Shown: piece by piece, positions 1 to 9,088 of the stretch
Position numbering within the stretch: the stretch's first letter is position 1
Layout of the letters: every line of letters starts with the position of its first letter
NCBI RefSeq assembly: GCF_002754935.1
Contig: NZ_CP018092.1
Location: forward strand, 620,001-684,000
Direction: 5' to 3'
DNA from: Thermostichus lividus PCC 6715
Lineage (GTDB): Bacteria > Cyanobacteriota > Cyanobacteriia > Thermosynechococcales > Thermosynechococcaceae
DNA: 64,000 nucleotides
Position numbers and translations under genes: made by a program
Notes under the pieces: generated by a model
The model's database searches: none
What the model was told of the DNA's origin: nothing
The model's input: the letters and a program-made list of their open reading frames with translations, nothing else

Positions 1-243
1 ATTGGCACAGCTTCAAGGAGGCCAATAGTAAAGTTTTGTGAACAACTTGCGTTAAGGTGGAGAAATTGTTAAATTAGATACAGAAATGAATCGTTCATCT
101 CTCTCAGGACATCAGTAAAACGCGTTTAAGACGTTAGTGACTCGTCAGCGTTGTTCCTGTAGTCAGAGACGGAAGTAGGGAAAGTGATCCCGAAGGAACG
201 CGCCTCAAATGATCCACCTTGTAATAAAAATGGGGCGACAACT

Positions 244-687
244 ATGACTACTCTTACCTATCGCGGCGTTCAGTACAACTACGTTCCTCCTGCGATCAAC
301 ACACAAGCCACGGATGTGGTGGCCAAATATCGCGGCACTACCTACCGTGTGGCCACAGCAGTGAATCCACCGGAAGACTCGCTGAAAATCATGACCTATC
401 GCGGTGTTAAGTACCAAAAAGGCAAAAAATTGGCGGGAGTGCCGGCAGCACGGATGGCCGATACAACGGTGTCTGTAGCGATGCCTTCAGGTATTAATGA
501 AATGGCACGTTCATTGGCAATGGCTCATCACGCTACCATCAAAAGCCGTGAGCAAACCCTGTTGGCACGGACTGCTGCTGCTATTGGTATGCCCGCCACT
601 GCCGCCAACTACTGGAGCCAAATTCAAGGCAAAATCAATCCTGTATTTGGTGCCACCTACGATCGCTCCCACGTTGCCCTTAGCTAG
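244..687 (+). CDS. DUF4278 domain protein, three repeats
   Basis: 147-residue protein with three copies of the short YRGxxY motif typical of cyanobacterial DUF4278 proteins, at about residues 5-11, 29-35 and 51-57. The remainder is polar and has no membrane segment. An in-frame GTG at 184 would add 20 residues, but the ATG at 244 starts directly on the first repeat (MTTLTYRG), as is usual in the family. The function of DUF4278 is unknown. No operon partner is visible, and the next gene is on the opposite strand. Confidence 0.75.
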   Translation: MTTLTYRGVQYNYVPPAINTQATDVVAKYRGTTYRVATAVNPPEDSLKIMTYRGVKYQKGKKLAGVPAARMADTTVSVAMPSGINEMARSLAMAHHATIKSREQTLLARTAAAIGMPATAANYWSQIQGKINPVFGATYDRSHVALS

Positions 688-692
688 GGCAA
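674..692 (+). terminator. Hairpin over the stop codon of the DUF4278 gene
   Basis: TTGCCC (674-679) pairs with GGGCAA (687-692) around the stop codon. A second stem, GGGAGC (733-738) with GCTCCC (754-759), follows and is succeeded by TTCTTA. Either could end the transcript. There is no long T run, so this is tentative. Confidence 0.35.
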
Positions 693-815
693 TCAGGGGC
701 GCAGCCCATTAGCCAAATGTAGATGAACATCAGGGAGCTAGGGATACAACTTGGCTCCCTTCTTAGTGGGATCGCAGGCTGTGTCCACCGCAACCATAAA
801 GGTGTAGGTCTGCCA

Positions 816-1117
816 TCAGAGGTTGTCTTGGCGGAAGTGGTTGAGCAGTTCTAAAAGGCTATCTTGATTCGTTTTGGGAACCAACCGGTCAAGGGAGAGA
901 GACTCTTGGCCACCCCCAGAGGCACGCTCACCTCCTGCAACACTGCTTGTACGTGGCTACGGTTCACCTCTCCCTGCTCTAGGAGGGGCAAAAATGCCTC
1001 CGCAAGGGGGGTATGCAGCTTGGCATCCCTGAGGTACAGATGCCATTTGGCCACATCAATGTAAATTTCACCACCAATGGCAGCAGCCAATCGTTCAATT
1101 AAGGGGGTGCGACTCAT
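816..1117 (-). CDS. DUF3181 family protein (frameshifted)
   Basis: Cyanobacterial DUF3181 protein of unknown function. As read it ends early (stop near 851), but adding one base to the C5 run at 913-917 restores a 100-residue protein. The restored tail reads through GGGQESLSLDRLVPKTNQ to a TGA at 816-818. The ATG at 1117 overlaps the TGA of the upstream 2TM gene (ATGA), so the two are translationally coupled. The repair gives an exact multiple of three, which supports a sequencing or recent indel in an otherwise intact gene. Confidence 0.7.
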
Positions 1118-1368
1118 GGGGTAAACTCTCCATCGGCGTAGCGGGCGATCGCAAAGATATACGCCCCATGCCCCAGCAATAGCACCAGCCACCCCAAAGT
1201 GAGTAGGGGTAAAAAGGGCAAAGCATGGGGCTGAACTTGGTGCCAAAACCAACCGCCCGAGTTCACTGCGGCAAATGCTGCCACATGAACGGCAAAATTC
1301 ATGCGATCGTCTAAACGACGGTAGCGCGGATCTCGACGATCCGGTTTACGGGGCCAGCGAGGGGGCAT
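1114..1368 (-). CDS. 2TM domain membrane protein
   Basis: 84-residue protein with a basic N-terminus (PPRWPRKPDRRDPRYRRLDDR) followed by two hydrophobic segments (about residues 24-42 and 52-74), the layout of the 2TM domain family. The ATG at 1368 has a GGAG nine bases upstream. A TTG at 1389 would add seven residues and is less likely. Stop overlaps the start of the DUF3181 gene by ATGA, so both should be on one transcript. Function unknown. Confidence 0.65.
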   Translation of the reverse strand: MPPRWPRKPDRRDPRYRRLDDRMNFAVHVAAFAAVNSGGWFWHQVQPHALPFLPLLTLGWLVLLLGHGAYIFAIARYADGEFTP

Positions 1369-1450
1369 AGTAGAATACTCCGCATTCAAGCGTGTTAAGG
1401 AATGGACATGTGCTATTTTTACTGTACCGGATGTGTTGGCTCGTTACAGG

Positions 1451-2838
1451 TTGGTAAACTACCCGACGCTCCTCCTACGGACAGAGCGCGGGCTTTCGGT
1501 AGCCCTGCAGTTGGCACGCCAACCACGCTCCGTAGGTGGCGTCAGCCATACCTCTAGGCTGGTTTACAGGCAGCTCCAAAAGCGCAATTAGATTCGCACC
1601 GTTAAAGTCAGCCTCCCCCTGCCAACCGCAATGGCCACAAGTAAACCCCTTGCCACTTCGATAAGACTTGCCTTGCACTGGATGAATGTGCAGGCATTGG
1701 TGACAGATTTGCGAGGTATATACCGGATTAACCGCAAGCACCTGAACGCCTGCCTGAAGTGCCTTATAGGCGATAAACAAACGCAATTGAAAGAATGCCC
1801 AACCACTAGAGCTGCGTCGCTCGGTCTTGTTGCGCGGCAGCTTGTTGGTGCATTCTCTGATACCTGTCAAATCTTCCACAGCAATTACAGCATTCAAGGC
1901 GTTAGCCCGCTGCACAATCGCTTTGCTGATTTGATGGTTCAACCATTGCTGATAACGGCGATTTTTACCCGACAACCGTTCCAAACTCTGTCTTGCCCTG
2001 CGGCGAGTCGATCGGGTGCCTTTCGAGCGTTTTGCTTGGAGCGACGCTCTCACCTTAGACAACCGATCTCTAACTTGCTGAATGTCCTGACCGTCCCACT
2101 TTTCCACTTCAGACGTAACCGCAATATCTCTGTGTCCAAAGTCAACGCCAATCACATTACTTGATTGACTTGATTGGTCTGACTCTGGTGCTTCAGTCTT
2201 CAGTTGGATGTGCAGATAGACGTTGCCGTCTCGATGCTTGCAAAGCTGAGCCGAGGTTGGCTGACGCCCTTTGAGTGTGCCTCTTTGGTAATGGCCTGCA
2301 TTCAACTTCACCTTTTCTGTGCCTTGAACTGTTGCAAGGCTAACCTGCCACTCCTTATCGTTGAAGGTAAACAGATCGCTGCCACAGTCGATACTGGTTG
2401 GTGCAAACCGTTTAACAGGCTTGCCTTTGAGTTTAGCAGTCTTACCGCCACACGAGCGCACGCCCTGAGCGCTATGTTGGCCACCAAGGAGAATGTCTCT
2501 TTGATGGTCTGGTCGGTCAAGGACTGAAGAGCGATTTTGTTGGTGAGTTTGGGATGGGTGTTGTCATTGACATAGTTGCACGCATCAGCAAACACCTGAA
2601 GAGTTGCCGCCAGTTTGGACGCTTGCTCAGGCGTAGGTTGAAGCTTTACAACGAGTGTCAGGACTTGTTTCATGGTTGGTACTTTACCACCACGTGAAGA
2701 TTGCCTGCAATGGTCAAGAGTATTACTGATTTCGGCGGTATTGAGCCGCACTCATACGCCTTTGGCGCAGCGAAGCTCGACAGCGCTCCTCCCCCCCTGA
2801 CCGCCAAGCTTCGCTGTGGCGGGAGCACCTCGGAGGTC
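1451..2838 (-). mobile_element. IS200/IS605-type element, tnpB only (copy 1)
   Basis: Right end at the motif TTGGTAAACTACCC (1451-1464) followed by a GC-rich hairpin. The identical 14-mer bounds copy 3 at 14771. The left end contains CGGAGGT (2831-2837), matching CGGAGGTTTT at the left ends of copies 2 and 3. The element carries only tnpB (IS1341-like organisation). No tnpA (Y1 transposase) is present, so it would need TnpA from elsewhere to move. Left boundary is approximate. Confidence 0.65.
1475..2673 (-). pseudogene. tnpB: IS605-family TnpB, frameshifted
   Basis: RNA-guided nuclease TnpB of the IS200/IS605 superfamily. The N-terminal part (2673 to about 2450) and the rest (about 2461 to 1475) are in different frames. 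Adding one G at the CC of 2448-2449 joins ACARV to GGKTAKLKGK, matching the intact copy at 2995-4152, and gives 399 residues. RuvC motifs (GVDFGHRD, AVEDLTGI, GEADFNGAN) and the zinc ribbon (CHQC and CGHC) are all intact. Because the motifs are undamaged, the break is recent or a sequencing error. Confidence 0.85.
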
Positions 2839-2975
2839 TAGGTGGGAATGTATGCCTCAGCACCAACCCTGTCATCGACAGCAGCGCCACGGTGCTCTGC
2901 TCGTTCCCGCACTTCGCTTTCTTTGTTAGCTTTTCACCCGCTGTCTAAAGGCGTAGGACATTCACAAAAGGCTAA

Positions 2976-4284
2976 GGGGGTAAACTTCCCCGCCCTAGAA
3001 GGGCGAGGCTTTCTGTAGCCCTCCGGCTATCTCGCAAGCTAGCCAGGAGCCTCCAGGCAGCGTTACGGACTGCCCCAAAAGCGCAATATTGATTGCTCCA
3101 TTTAGGTCTGCATCACCAATCCATCCGCAATGCCCACACTTGAACTTTTTTTCAGTCCTCAGCCCAATATGCAAGCAACAATGGCAGGTTTGACTGGTAT
3201 AGGCAGGTGGTACAGCAACCACCTCAACTCCTTCCTTGATACCCTTGTATTCCAGGAATTGTCGCAACTGATAGAACGCCCAACTGTTAGACCGTCTCCG
3301 CTCGGTCGTGTTTCTCGGTTGCTGGTTGATTCTATCTCGAATGCCTGTCAAATCCTCGATAGCAACAATGGCATGGAGTTGTTTTGCTTCACGAATGATG
3401 GATGCACTGATGGAATGATTGAGCCATCGCTGAAAACGTCTCTCCCTCCCCGACAGCCGTTGCAGGACTTGTCGGCATCTACGCCGACTCGACCGTGTGC
3501 CCTTCGAGGCTTTTTGCTGGAGCGATGCTCTCACTTTGGCGAAATGATCTCGGACTTGATTCAACTGCTTAGCATCCCAACCTTGATCGGTACTAGTTTT
3601 AGCGATTTCACGCCGACCGAAATCAACGCCAATCCCCTTGTCCGACTGAATGGGTTCAGGAGCTTCGTCGCTCAGTTGAATGTGGATGTAGTATCTTCCA
3701 TCTCTGTGCTTGCACAGTTGAGCCGAAGTGGGTTTACACCCCTTCAGCTGGCCGCGCTGGTAGTGTCCTATTTCCAGTTTGATGTGTTCTCTACATCCCA
3801 GCAGGGTCAGGCTGACTGTCCAATCCTTCTCCCGAAAAGAGAAGATTCGGGCATCGTAGTCTGCCGAAGTTGGACGAAACGCTTTGACAGGTTTGCCCTT
3901 CACTTTGGCTGTTTTTCGATTCGCCCCAACCCTGGCGCAAACCCTGACTGCCTGATTAGCACTCAACCCAAACTGTTCTCGCAGGTCGTTATAGACCAAC
4001 GACTGAATCGTTGTTTTGCTGGTTGTTTTGGGTTTGACTCGCTCATTGGCATAGTTGCAAGCAGCAGCAAACGCCTGAAGCACTGCCTCAATCTTGGCAT
4101 TTTGTTCGGGTGTGGTTGCAAGTTTGCAAACTAGTGTCAGAGTTTGTTTCATCCTTTTATATTCTCACCCGTGACTATGAAAAACAAGCGTACTAAACTT
4201 GGCAATTTCGGGGGTATTGAACCCCTCTCAATTGCCGCTCCTGTCCCTCCCCGACCTGAAGGTGCGGGGCTTCTCGGAGGTTTT
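2976..4284 (-). mobile_element. IS200/IS605-type element, tnpB only (copy 2, intact)
   Basis: Right end near GGGGTAAACTTCCCC, with a hairpin CGCCCTAGAAGGGCG beside it. Left end is a GC-rich hairpin ending in CTCGGAGGTTTT (to 4284), which has a close match at 15353-15364 in copy 3. Only tnpB is carried. By analogy with known TnpB systems, the right end plus the 3' part of tnpB should encode the omega (reRNA) guide scaffold. The left end stops about 70 bases before the apcD start codon. Confidence 0.7.
2995..4152 (-). CDS. tnpB: IS605-family TnpB, intact RNA-guided nuclease
   Basis: 385-residue TnpB with an N-terminal helix-turn-helix/OrfB region, RuvC catalytic residues D177 (GVDFG), E266 (AIEDLTGI) and D349 (GDADLNGA), and a zinc ribbon formed by CHCC (323-326) and CGHC (339-342). 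All residues needed for RuvC cleavage are present and the frame is open. It is about 60% identical by eye to copy 1. Members of this family cut DNA guided by an RNA from the element's right end and help retain the transposon. Without a neighbouring tnpA, mobility depends on a trans-acting transposase. Confidence 0.92.
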   Translation of the reverse strand: MKQTLTLVCKLATTPEQNAKIEAVLQAFAAACNYANERVKPKTTSKTTIQSLVYNDLREQFGLSANQAVRVCARVGANRKTAKVKGKPVKAFRPTSADYDARIFSFREKDWTVSLTLLGCREHIKLEIGHYQRGQLKGCKPTSAQLCKHRDGRYYIHIQLSDEAPEPIQSDKGIGVDFGRREIAKTSTDQGWDAKQLNQVRDHFAKVRASLQQKASKGTRSSRRRCRQVLQRLSGRERRFQRWLNHSISASIIREAKQLHAIVAIEDLTGIRDRINQQPRNTTERRRSNSWAFYQLRQFLEYKGIKEGVEVVAVPPAYTSQTCHCCLHIGLRTEKKFKCGHCGWIGDADLNGAINIALLGQSVTLPGGSWLACEIAGGLQKASPF

Positions 4285-4355
4285 CTGTGAAAAAAACTGT
4301 GACCGGGCGACCACCGTCCTCTAAAATGAGGAATGTATTAAGCGGTGTTAGCAAT

Positions 4356-4841
4356 ATGAGTGTCATTAGTCAGGTTCTTCTCAAAGCGGACGATGAATTG
4401 CGCTACCCCACCACAGGCGAACTCAAGGCAATTAGTGACTTTTTTGAAACGGGCGCGCAACGCCTACGCATTGCCACGACATTAGCTGAAAATGAAAAAC
4501 GGTTGGTAGAGCAAGCCAGTAAGCAACTGTGGCAAAAGCGGCCTGACTTTATTGCTCCTGGTGGTAATGCCTATGGCCAAAAACAGCGTGCCCTCTGCTT
4601 ACGCGACTATAGCTGGTATATGCGCTTAATTACCTACGGTATTTTGTCAGGGGACAAAGAACCCATTGAGCGCACTGGACTCATTGGGGTGCGGGAAATG
4701 TACAACTCCTTAGGGGTGCCGATGGCTGGTATGGTAGAAGCCATTCGCTGTCTGAAGGATGTCTCCTTGTCGCTGTTGAGTGCCGAGGAGGCGGAAGTTG
4801 CTGCTCCCTACTTTGACTACATTATCCAAGCCATGTCCTAA
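4356..4841 (+). CDS. apcD: Allophycocyanin B alpha subunit ApcD
   Basis: 161-residue phycobiliprotein. Cys81 in the ALCLRDY context binds phycocyanobilin, and [11 protein letters not shown] is typical of ApcD rather than ApcA. ApcD is a red-shifted terminal emitter in the phycobilisome core that passes energy to the photosystems. The ATG at 4356 gives the family's usual MSVISQV start. The frame stays open back to a GTG at 4287, but that stretch is IS605 left-end and leader DNA. A strong hairpin lies between apcD and proB. Confidence 0.93.
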   Translation: MSVISQVLLKADDELRYPTTGELKAISDFFETGAQRLRIATTLAENEKRLVEQASKQLWQKRPDFIAPGGNAYGQKQRALCLRDYSWYMRLITYGILSGDKEPIERTGLIGVREMYNSLGVPMAGMVEAIRCLKDVSLSLLSAEEAEVAAPYFDYIIQAMS

Positions 4842-4881
4842 AGTACTCTCATCGTTCCGATAAACGCCTTTAGCGTACGAT

Positions 4882-4911
4882 CCCCCGCCCTAGGGACGGG
4901 GGTATATTTTT
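4882..4911 (+). terminator. Hairpin terminator between apcD and proB
   Basis: CCCCC(4882-4886)...GGGGG(4898-4902) forms a nearly perfect 21-base palindrome followed by TATATTTTTA. It fits a Rho-independent terminator for apcD. Its core (CCCCGCCCTAG) also matches the right-end hairpin of IS605 copy 2, so it may be an adopted IS end. Confidence 0.7.
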
Positions 4912-4933
4912 ATGGTGGATCGTGTTAGGCACC

Positions 4934-6043
4934 ATGGCACAAACCATTGTGGTTAAAATTGGCACCTCTAGTTTGACAGGGGGCAAGGAGGGAACTCTGG
5001 CACTGGCCACCATCGCCCAGCTTGTGGATGTGCTCTGGGGCTGTCGGCAGCGGGGCGATCGCGTCGTGCTGGTATCTTCGGGAGCGGTGGGCGTAGGAGC
5101 AGTGCGGCTGGGGTTGCAGGAGCGTCCACAACAGTTGGCGCAAAAACAGGCGGTGGCAGCCGTGGGGCAAGGTCACTTAATGCGGATGTACGATGATCTG
5201 TTTAGTATGCTGCACCAGCCCATCGCCCAAATTCTGTTAACGCGACAGAACTTTGTCGATCGCCAAAGCTACCTCAATATTTTTAATACATTTCAGGCTC
5301 TCTTTGACTTGGGGGTCATTCCCATCGTCAACGAAAATGATACCGTCGCAGTGGATGAACTGAAATTTGGAGATAACGATACCCTCTCGGCGTTGGTGGC
5401 CAGCTTAGTCGAAGCCGATTGGCTCTTTTTGCTGACGGATGTGGATCGTCTCTACTCAGCGGATCCACGGTTGGATAAAACGGCTGTGCCCATTGAGCGG
5501 GTTCAATCCCTTGCAGCCCTAGAGCAAACGGTACAGGTGGGGGCAGCGGGTTCGCCGTGGGGCACGGGTGGGATGGCCACTAAAATTCGCGCAGCGGAGA
5601 TTGCCACTGAAGCGGGGGTGCGAACGGTTATTACCGATGGGCGATCGCCCACCAACATTCTGAAAGTGATGGCGGGCGAGTCCTTGGGTACCCAGTTTGA
5701 ACCAAAACCCAAAACCATCAATGCCCGCAAGCGCTGGATTGCCCGTGCCTTGATCCCGAAAGGCGAGTTATGGTTGGATGCCGGGGCAGTCAAAGCCATT
5801 ACCGAGGGTGGGTGCTCCCTGTTGGCGGCAGGAATTACGAAAGTGTGTGGCGAGTTTCAAGCGCAAGATGCAGTAAAGCTCTGTGATCCTGACGGGGCAG
5901 AAGTGGCCCGCGGGCTGGTGAACTACAACAATGACGAAGTGCGTCGCGTTCAAGGGCAGCAGTCCACCGAACTGGCCAGCATCCTTGGCTATAGTGGTGC
6001 AGACACAATTATCCACCGTGATAATTTGGTGGTGACCCTGTAG
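4934..6043 (+). CDS. proB: Glutamate 5-kinase ProB
   Basis: 369-residue cytoplasmic enzyme that phosphorylates L-glutamate with ATP, the first step of proline synthesis. The amino-acid kinase domain spans residues 1 to about 250: [45 protein letters not shown] and [17 protein letters not shown]-terminal PUA domain follows (about 270-369). ATG 4934 ([10 protein letters not shown]) is the family start. An upstream in-frame GTG at 4922 is possible. proA is not adjacent. Confidence 0.95.
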   Translation: MAQTIVVKIGTSSLTGGKEGTLALATIAQLVDVLWGCRQRGDRVVLVSSGAVGVGAVRLGLQERPQQLAQKQAVAAVGQGHLMRMYDDLFSMLHQPIAQILLTRQNFVDRQSYLNIFNTFQALFDLGVIPIVNENDTVAVDELKFGDNDTLSALVASLVEADWLFLLTDVDRLYSADPRLDKTAVPIERVQSLAALEQTVQVGAAGSPWGTGGMATKIRAAEIATEAGVRTVITDGRSPTNILKVMAGESLGTQFEPKPKTINARKRWIARALIPKGELWLDAGAVKAITEGGCSLLAAGITKVCGEFQAQDAVKLCDPDGAEVARGLVNYNNDEVRRVQGQQSTELASILGYSGADTIIHRDNLVVTL

Positions 6044-6106
6044 TCATGAGTTTCTCCTGCCATACCTTGACAGTTTCGTAGTGCCGCCAGCTATAACCAC
6101 TGATCC

Positions 6107-6191
6107 CAGAGAGAATGAATTGCCGCCCACAGGTGACGCAAATATGATTTTGTTTCCGGCATTGCTGAGTGTGGCTATGAATTGCCCTCAT
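6107..6191 (-). pseudogene. IS1-family InsA zinc-finger relic
   Basis: A short stretch decodes as an IHSHTQQ...KQNHICVTCGRQFI peptide, which resembles the CxxC zinc-finger region of IS1-type InsA proteins (GKQNHKCKDCGRQF). No start, upstream finger half or InsB is visible. It is a decayed fragment in the 337-base gap after proB. Nothing else coding is seen in 6044-6380. Confidence 0.4.
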
Positions 6192-6380
6192 CCCCAACCC
6201 TTGTATCTTAAAACTAGAGAGATAGACCGTCACCCCTTAGATGCTAGACATCGTGGAGAAGCTAGGGTCATCTCTCTGATGCAACAGGTCAAACTCGAAT
6301 CATCGGTTGGGACAGTAGAACCCGCATGACGCAAGGCTGAGTAAACACCTGATTTACCCCCAGACAGGCGCAAAAGTGAT

Positions 6381-6818
6381 ATGCAGGATCAAGAACAATG
6401 GATTGGCATTGATGTGTGTAAGCGGTGGCTAGATGTACATCTACGTCCCCAGAAGCAGAGTTTTCGCGTGAGCAACACCGCGAGTGGGATTCGCGAACTT
6501 CTGACTCACCTGTGTCCGCCTGAGGCGGTCGCTCGGGTGATTCTAGAATCCACTGGCGGCTATGAGCGGTCAGTGGCGTTGGTGCTGTCCACGCTAGCCT
6601 ATCCCGTGGTCGTGATTAATGCTCGGCAAGCGCGAAACGTTGCCAAAGCTGCCAATCAACTGGCTAAAACCGATCCGGTCGATGCCGCGATTTTAGCCTG
6701 GTTTGGCGAAGCGATGAAACCGCCGATTCGCTCATTGGCCAGCAAATCATACTTCTATTCAGCAACGCCTTGTTTTCCTTGTCTGTTGCATCCATTCTTA
6801 CGGATATGGGTAGATTGA
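6381..6818 (+). pseudogene. IS110-family transposase, 3' truncated
   Basis: N-terminal DEDD domain of an IS110 transposase: GIDVCKRWLDVHL (first Asp), LESTGGYERS (Glu), and KTDPVDAAILAWFGEAMKPPIRSL (final Asp pair). Similarity stops at about 6735. The last 25 or so residues (SKSYFYSATPC...) are unrelated, so the C-terminal half with the catalytic Ser domain is gone. It cannot be an active transposase. The downstream gap 6819-7063 holds no recognisable gene. Confidence 0.8.
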
Positions 6819-7063
6819 CGTTCGGGACACTGTATTCGTTTCTCCCCTAATTCATACCTATATTTCTATACTATGCAATGCCCAGAAAAGAAGTGCCTTA
6901 AATCTGCCGTGTGCCACCTCCGCGGGGAGTGATTTAGCCTCCGTTCACTGAGGTGTTTGAAGGAAGTCATGTATTTATGATAATCCTAGGGATGTTTATG
7001 CCTCGGGTCTTAAACACCCTTCATATGTATGATTGTCTCTTGTGATTGAGGACGTTGAGTACC

Positions 7064-7600
7064 ATGGACGGTTTATTACCTGCCCTGTATTTAGGGGTGC
7101 TGATTGTATTGTTGGGGGTGTCTGCATGGTTTGTGCTGGGGCAAATTATTAAAACCCGCCGGATTGAAACCACCTTGGCGCGGCTACAACGCAAGCTCAA
7201 GCAAGAGCCGGGCACAACCCAAGAGTATTTTGAACTGGGCAGCATCTATCTCAGCAAAAAGCTAGCTACTCAGGCCATTCCCCTGCTGCAAAAGGCGCTA
7301 AAGGCAGCGGAAAATGAGCAGGAGACCTACCTAGCCCCTATTTACAATGCCCTTGGCTATGCCTACTTTATTCAGGAGCAGTACGATTTGGCTATTCGTT
7401 ACTACAAGGATGCCTTGAAAAATCAGCCTGAGTACGTCACTGCGGCGAATAACCTCGGTCATGCCTACGAAAAGAAAAACCTAGCTCAGCCTGCCCTTGA
7501 GGCCTATCAGCACACCCTCAGGCACGATCCCAACAATGGGATTGCCCAGCGACGGGTCAGCTCTCTTCAAAAGCGTTTGAGTGGTGCTTCTGCTTCCTAA
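7064..7600 (+). CDS. Ycf37-like TPR membrane protein
   Basis: 178 residues: one N-terminal membrane helix (about 6-28) followed by a short charged linker and about three TPR units (EYFELGSIYLSKKLATQAIPLL, APIYNALGYAYFIQEQYDLAIRYY, VTAANNLGHAYEKKNLAQPALEAY). This layout matches cyanobacterial and plastid Ycf37, which supports photosystem I assembly or stability at the thylakoid membrane. ATG 7064 was preferred over an in-frame TTG at 7046. Family assignment is from architecture. Another small TPR protein is possible. Confidence 0.65.
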   Translation: MDGLLPALYLGVLIVLLGVSAWFVLGQIIKTRRIETTLARLQRKLKQEPGTTQEYFELGSIYLSKKLATQAIPLLQKALKAAENEQETYLAPIYNALGYAYFIQEQYDLAIRYYKDALKNQPEYVTAANNLGHAYEKKNLAQPALEAYQHTLRHDPNNGIAQRRVSSLQKRLSGASAS

Positions 7601-7633
7601 CCCCTATTAACCAAGGTGTACACTTTCCAGTAC

Positions 7634-7930
7634 TCAGATGCCTACACTAAAGCCAACACCTCGGTTGTTCCGTGGCTCTTCAAATTGCTTATAGACTTTG
7701 GGGTCTTGCCGCAGCCGCACGGGTTGAGGGGATAAACTGTCCTCTAATCCATCAGGATATTGCAGTTCATTGGCATTGGCAGAGGTTGAAGGTGCTGTTT
7801 GTAGGGCGGAGCGTAGATCTGGGCTGACCTCGATGGGGCCAATGGTTGCAGAGTTGGCAGAGGCGGGCAAGGTTGCAACCGTCAGTGGACTAGCGATCGC
7901 CAGTAGTGAAATGATCCATGAGTTACGCAT
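7634..7930 (-). CDS. Secreted or lumenal protein of unknown function
   Basis: 98 residues with a clear Sec signal peptide (MRNSWIISLLAIASPLTVATLPASA, cleavage after ASA near residue 25). A Pro/Ser-rich mature part ends in RNNRGVGFSVGI. No domain recognised. It converges with the Ycf37-like gene across a 33-base gap. The mature protein (about 73 residues) is probably periplasmic or in the thylakoid lumen. Confidence 0.6.
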   Translation of the reverse strand: MRNSWIISLLAIASPLTVATLPASANSATIGPIEVSPDLRSALQTAPSTSANANELQYPDGLEDSLSPQPVRLRQDPKVYKQFEEPRNNRGVGFSVGI

Positions 7931-8110
7931 AAATTAAAAATCCTCGAGTGATTAGCGAACGTTTTTACGTTGTTAAGGTTCAGGCAGTAGTGACTCCTAA
8001 GTGCGTCTGCGTAGTACCATAAAAAGAGACAAACGCTCTATTCTTTGTATTCTTTCTTTGTATTCTAGCGATTTGCCTGTGAGACAATAGAGAGCTTTAG
8101 CTGTTCTAGA

Positions 8111-8270
8111 CGGGAAGCCCCGCGCTGTACCTGCTAGGGGCAGCGTCGGGATGAGGGTCGCGTGAGGCGTAGGCGAACAACTTGATTTATAACATAACAA
8201 AATTATCTGATACGGCAGAGGCGGTTGCCTGTGACAAGGGAAGCCCGCGCTCTATCTGAAGGATGAGTGT
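8111..8270. repeat. IS605-type end hairpins, orphan
   Basis: Two copies of a GGAAGCCC(C)GCGCT motif (8112-8126 and 8240-8254), each with flanking inverted sequence. Related copies occur at 14166, 14199 and 34048. They resemble left-end palindromes of IS605-type elements but no transposase gene is nearby. The 423-base gap 7931-8353 holds nothing else recognisable. Confidence 0.45.
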
Positions 8271-8353
8271 TGGATAGTTCACAAATTGCAATCAACAGCA
8301 AAAATAGACCCCTGAAACGATGGAAATAGGTCTAATCTGGCAGAAAATGGGTA

Positions 8354-8438
8354 CGGAGAGAGAGGGATTCGAACCCTCGGTGAGTTGCCCCACACAGCAT
8401 TTCCAGTGCTGCGCCTTCGACCACTCGGCCATCTCTCC
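8354..8438 (-). tRNA. tRNA-Ser(GGA)
   Basis: 85-base cloverleaf. Acceptor stem GGAGAGA pairs with TCTCTCC. The anticodon loop CTGGAAA, between GCAGCA and TGCTGT, gives anticodon GGA, which reads UCC and UCU. A long variable arm (class II, as expected for serine) and a T arm with GGTTCGAATCC are present. The discriminator is G and CCA is not encoded. Confidence 0.95.
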
Positions 8439-8473
8439 TTTTTAGACAGCTTTCCTATCCTAGCAGAAGTCCT

Positions 8474-9088
8474 GTGTCTCTGATTCATCCCATTGCCCAA
8501 GAGAGTTTTAGGATTATTGATCACGAAATCGGCGACCACAGCTTTGATCCAGCCGCCTATGCCATTTTGCGGCGGATTATCCACAGCACGGCTGATTTTG
8601 AATTTAAGGATCTGCTGTACGCGCCGGCAGCAACTGTTGCCGCCATGACTCAGGCCTTGGCCACCGGGGTGCCCATTGTTACGGATGTGCGGATGGTCAC
8701 CGTGGGGATTCAAACCATGGCCAGCCGTACCTTTGCAAATCCTGTGATCACTGCCTTGGACTATGGGCAGGCACCAGCCCCTGATCAAACCCGCACTGAA
8801 GCCGGGATGATTGCCGCTTGGCAGCAGTATCCCCAGGCGCTGTTTGTGATTGGGAACGCCCCCACGGCATTAATGGCGTTGTGCGATCGCCTCCGTCAAG
8901 GATCGGTTCTGCCAGCAGGGGTGATTGGGGTGCCGGTGGGGTTTGTCAATGTGGTGGAGTCTAAAGCTGCCCTTGCAAACCTAGCTGTGCCCCAAATTCG
9001 AGTGTCTGGGCGCAAAGGTGGTTCGGCGGTTGCTGCGGCCATTGTCAATGCCCTACTGGATTTAGCGTGGCAGGAGGGGCACGCTTGA
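8474..9088 (+). CDS. cobH: Precorrin-8X methylmutase CobH/CbiC
   Basis: 204-residue cobalamin-synthesis enzyme that moves the C-11 methyl group to C-12, giving hydrogenobyrinic or cobyrinic acid. The conserved catalytic His lies in RRIIHSTADF (His37). The DVRMVTVGI and GVPVGFVNVVESKAAL motifs are typical. The start is GTG. The stop overlaps the TTG start of cobL (TTGA), so cobH-cobL form a translationally coupled pair. No cobalamin riboswitch is evident upstream. The tRNA-Ser gene lies 35 bases away on the other strand. Confidence 0.93.
   Translation: MSLIHPIAQESFRIIDHEIGDHSFDPAAYAILRRIIHSTADFEFKDLLYAPAATVAAMTQALATGVPIVTDVRMVTVGIQTMASRTFANPVITALDYGQAPAPDQTRTEAGMIAAWQQYPQALFVIGNAPTALMALCDRLRQGSVLPAGVIGVPVGFVNVVESKAALANLAVPQIRVSGRKGGSAVAAAIVNALLDLAWQEGHA

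Noticed and set aside
1631-2164. 177-codon plus-strand frame
   Set aside because: Antisense to tnpB copy 1. No domain, no ribosome-binding site.
3130-4134. 334-codon open frame on the plus strand
   Set aside because: Exactly antisense to the intact tnpB, with no recognisable domain. A by-product of tnpB codon use.
4287-4355. N-terminal extension of ApcD from the GTG at 4287
   Set aside because: The extra 23 residues come from IS605 flank and leader DNA. ApcD starts at MSV in the family.
6819-7063. Possible inverted repeat GAGGTGTTTGAAGG / ACACCCTTCAT
   Set aside because: The match is partial and the arms are about 70 bases apart. Not better than chance by eye.
7997-8200. 67-codon minus-strand frame
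   Set aside because: Runs through palindromic IS605-type repeats and has low-complexity composition. Not a credible protein.
8439-8473. Cobalamin riboswitch ahead of cobH
   Set aside because: Only 35 bases separate the tRNA-Ser gene and cobH, too little for a B12 riboswitch, and no B12-box-like sequence is visible.
9067-9084. GTG at 9067 as cobL start
   Set aside because: TTG at 9085 is five bases after AGGAGGGG and overlaps the cobH stop. The upstream GTG has no such site and adds atypical residues.
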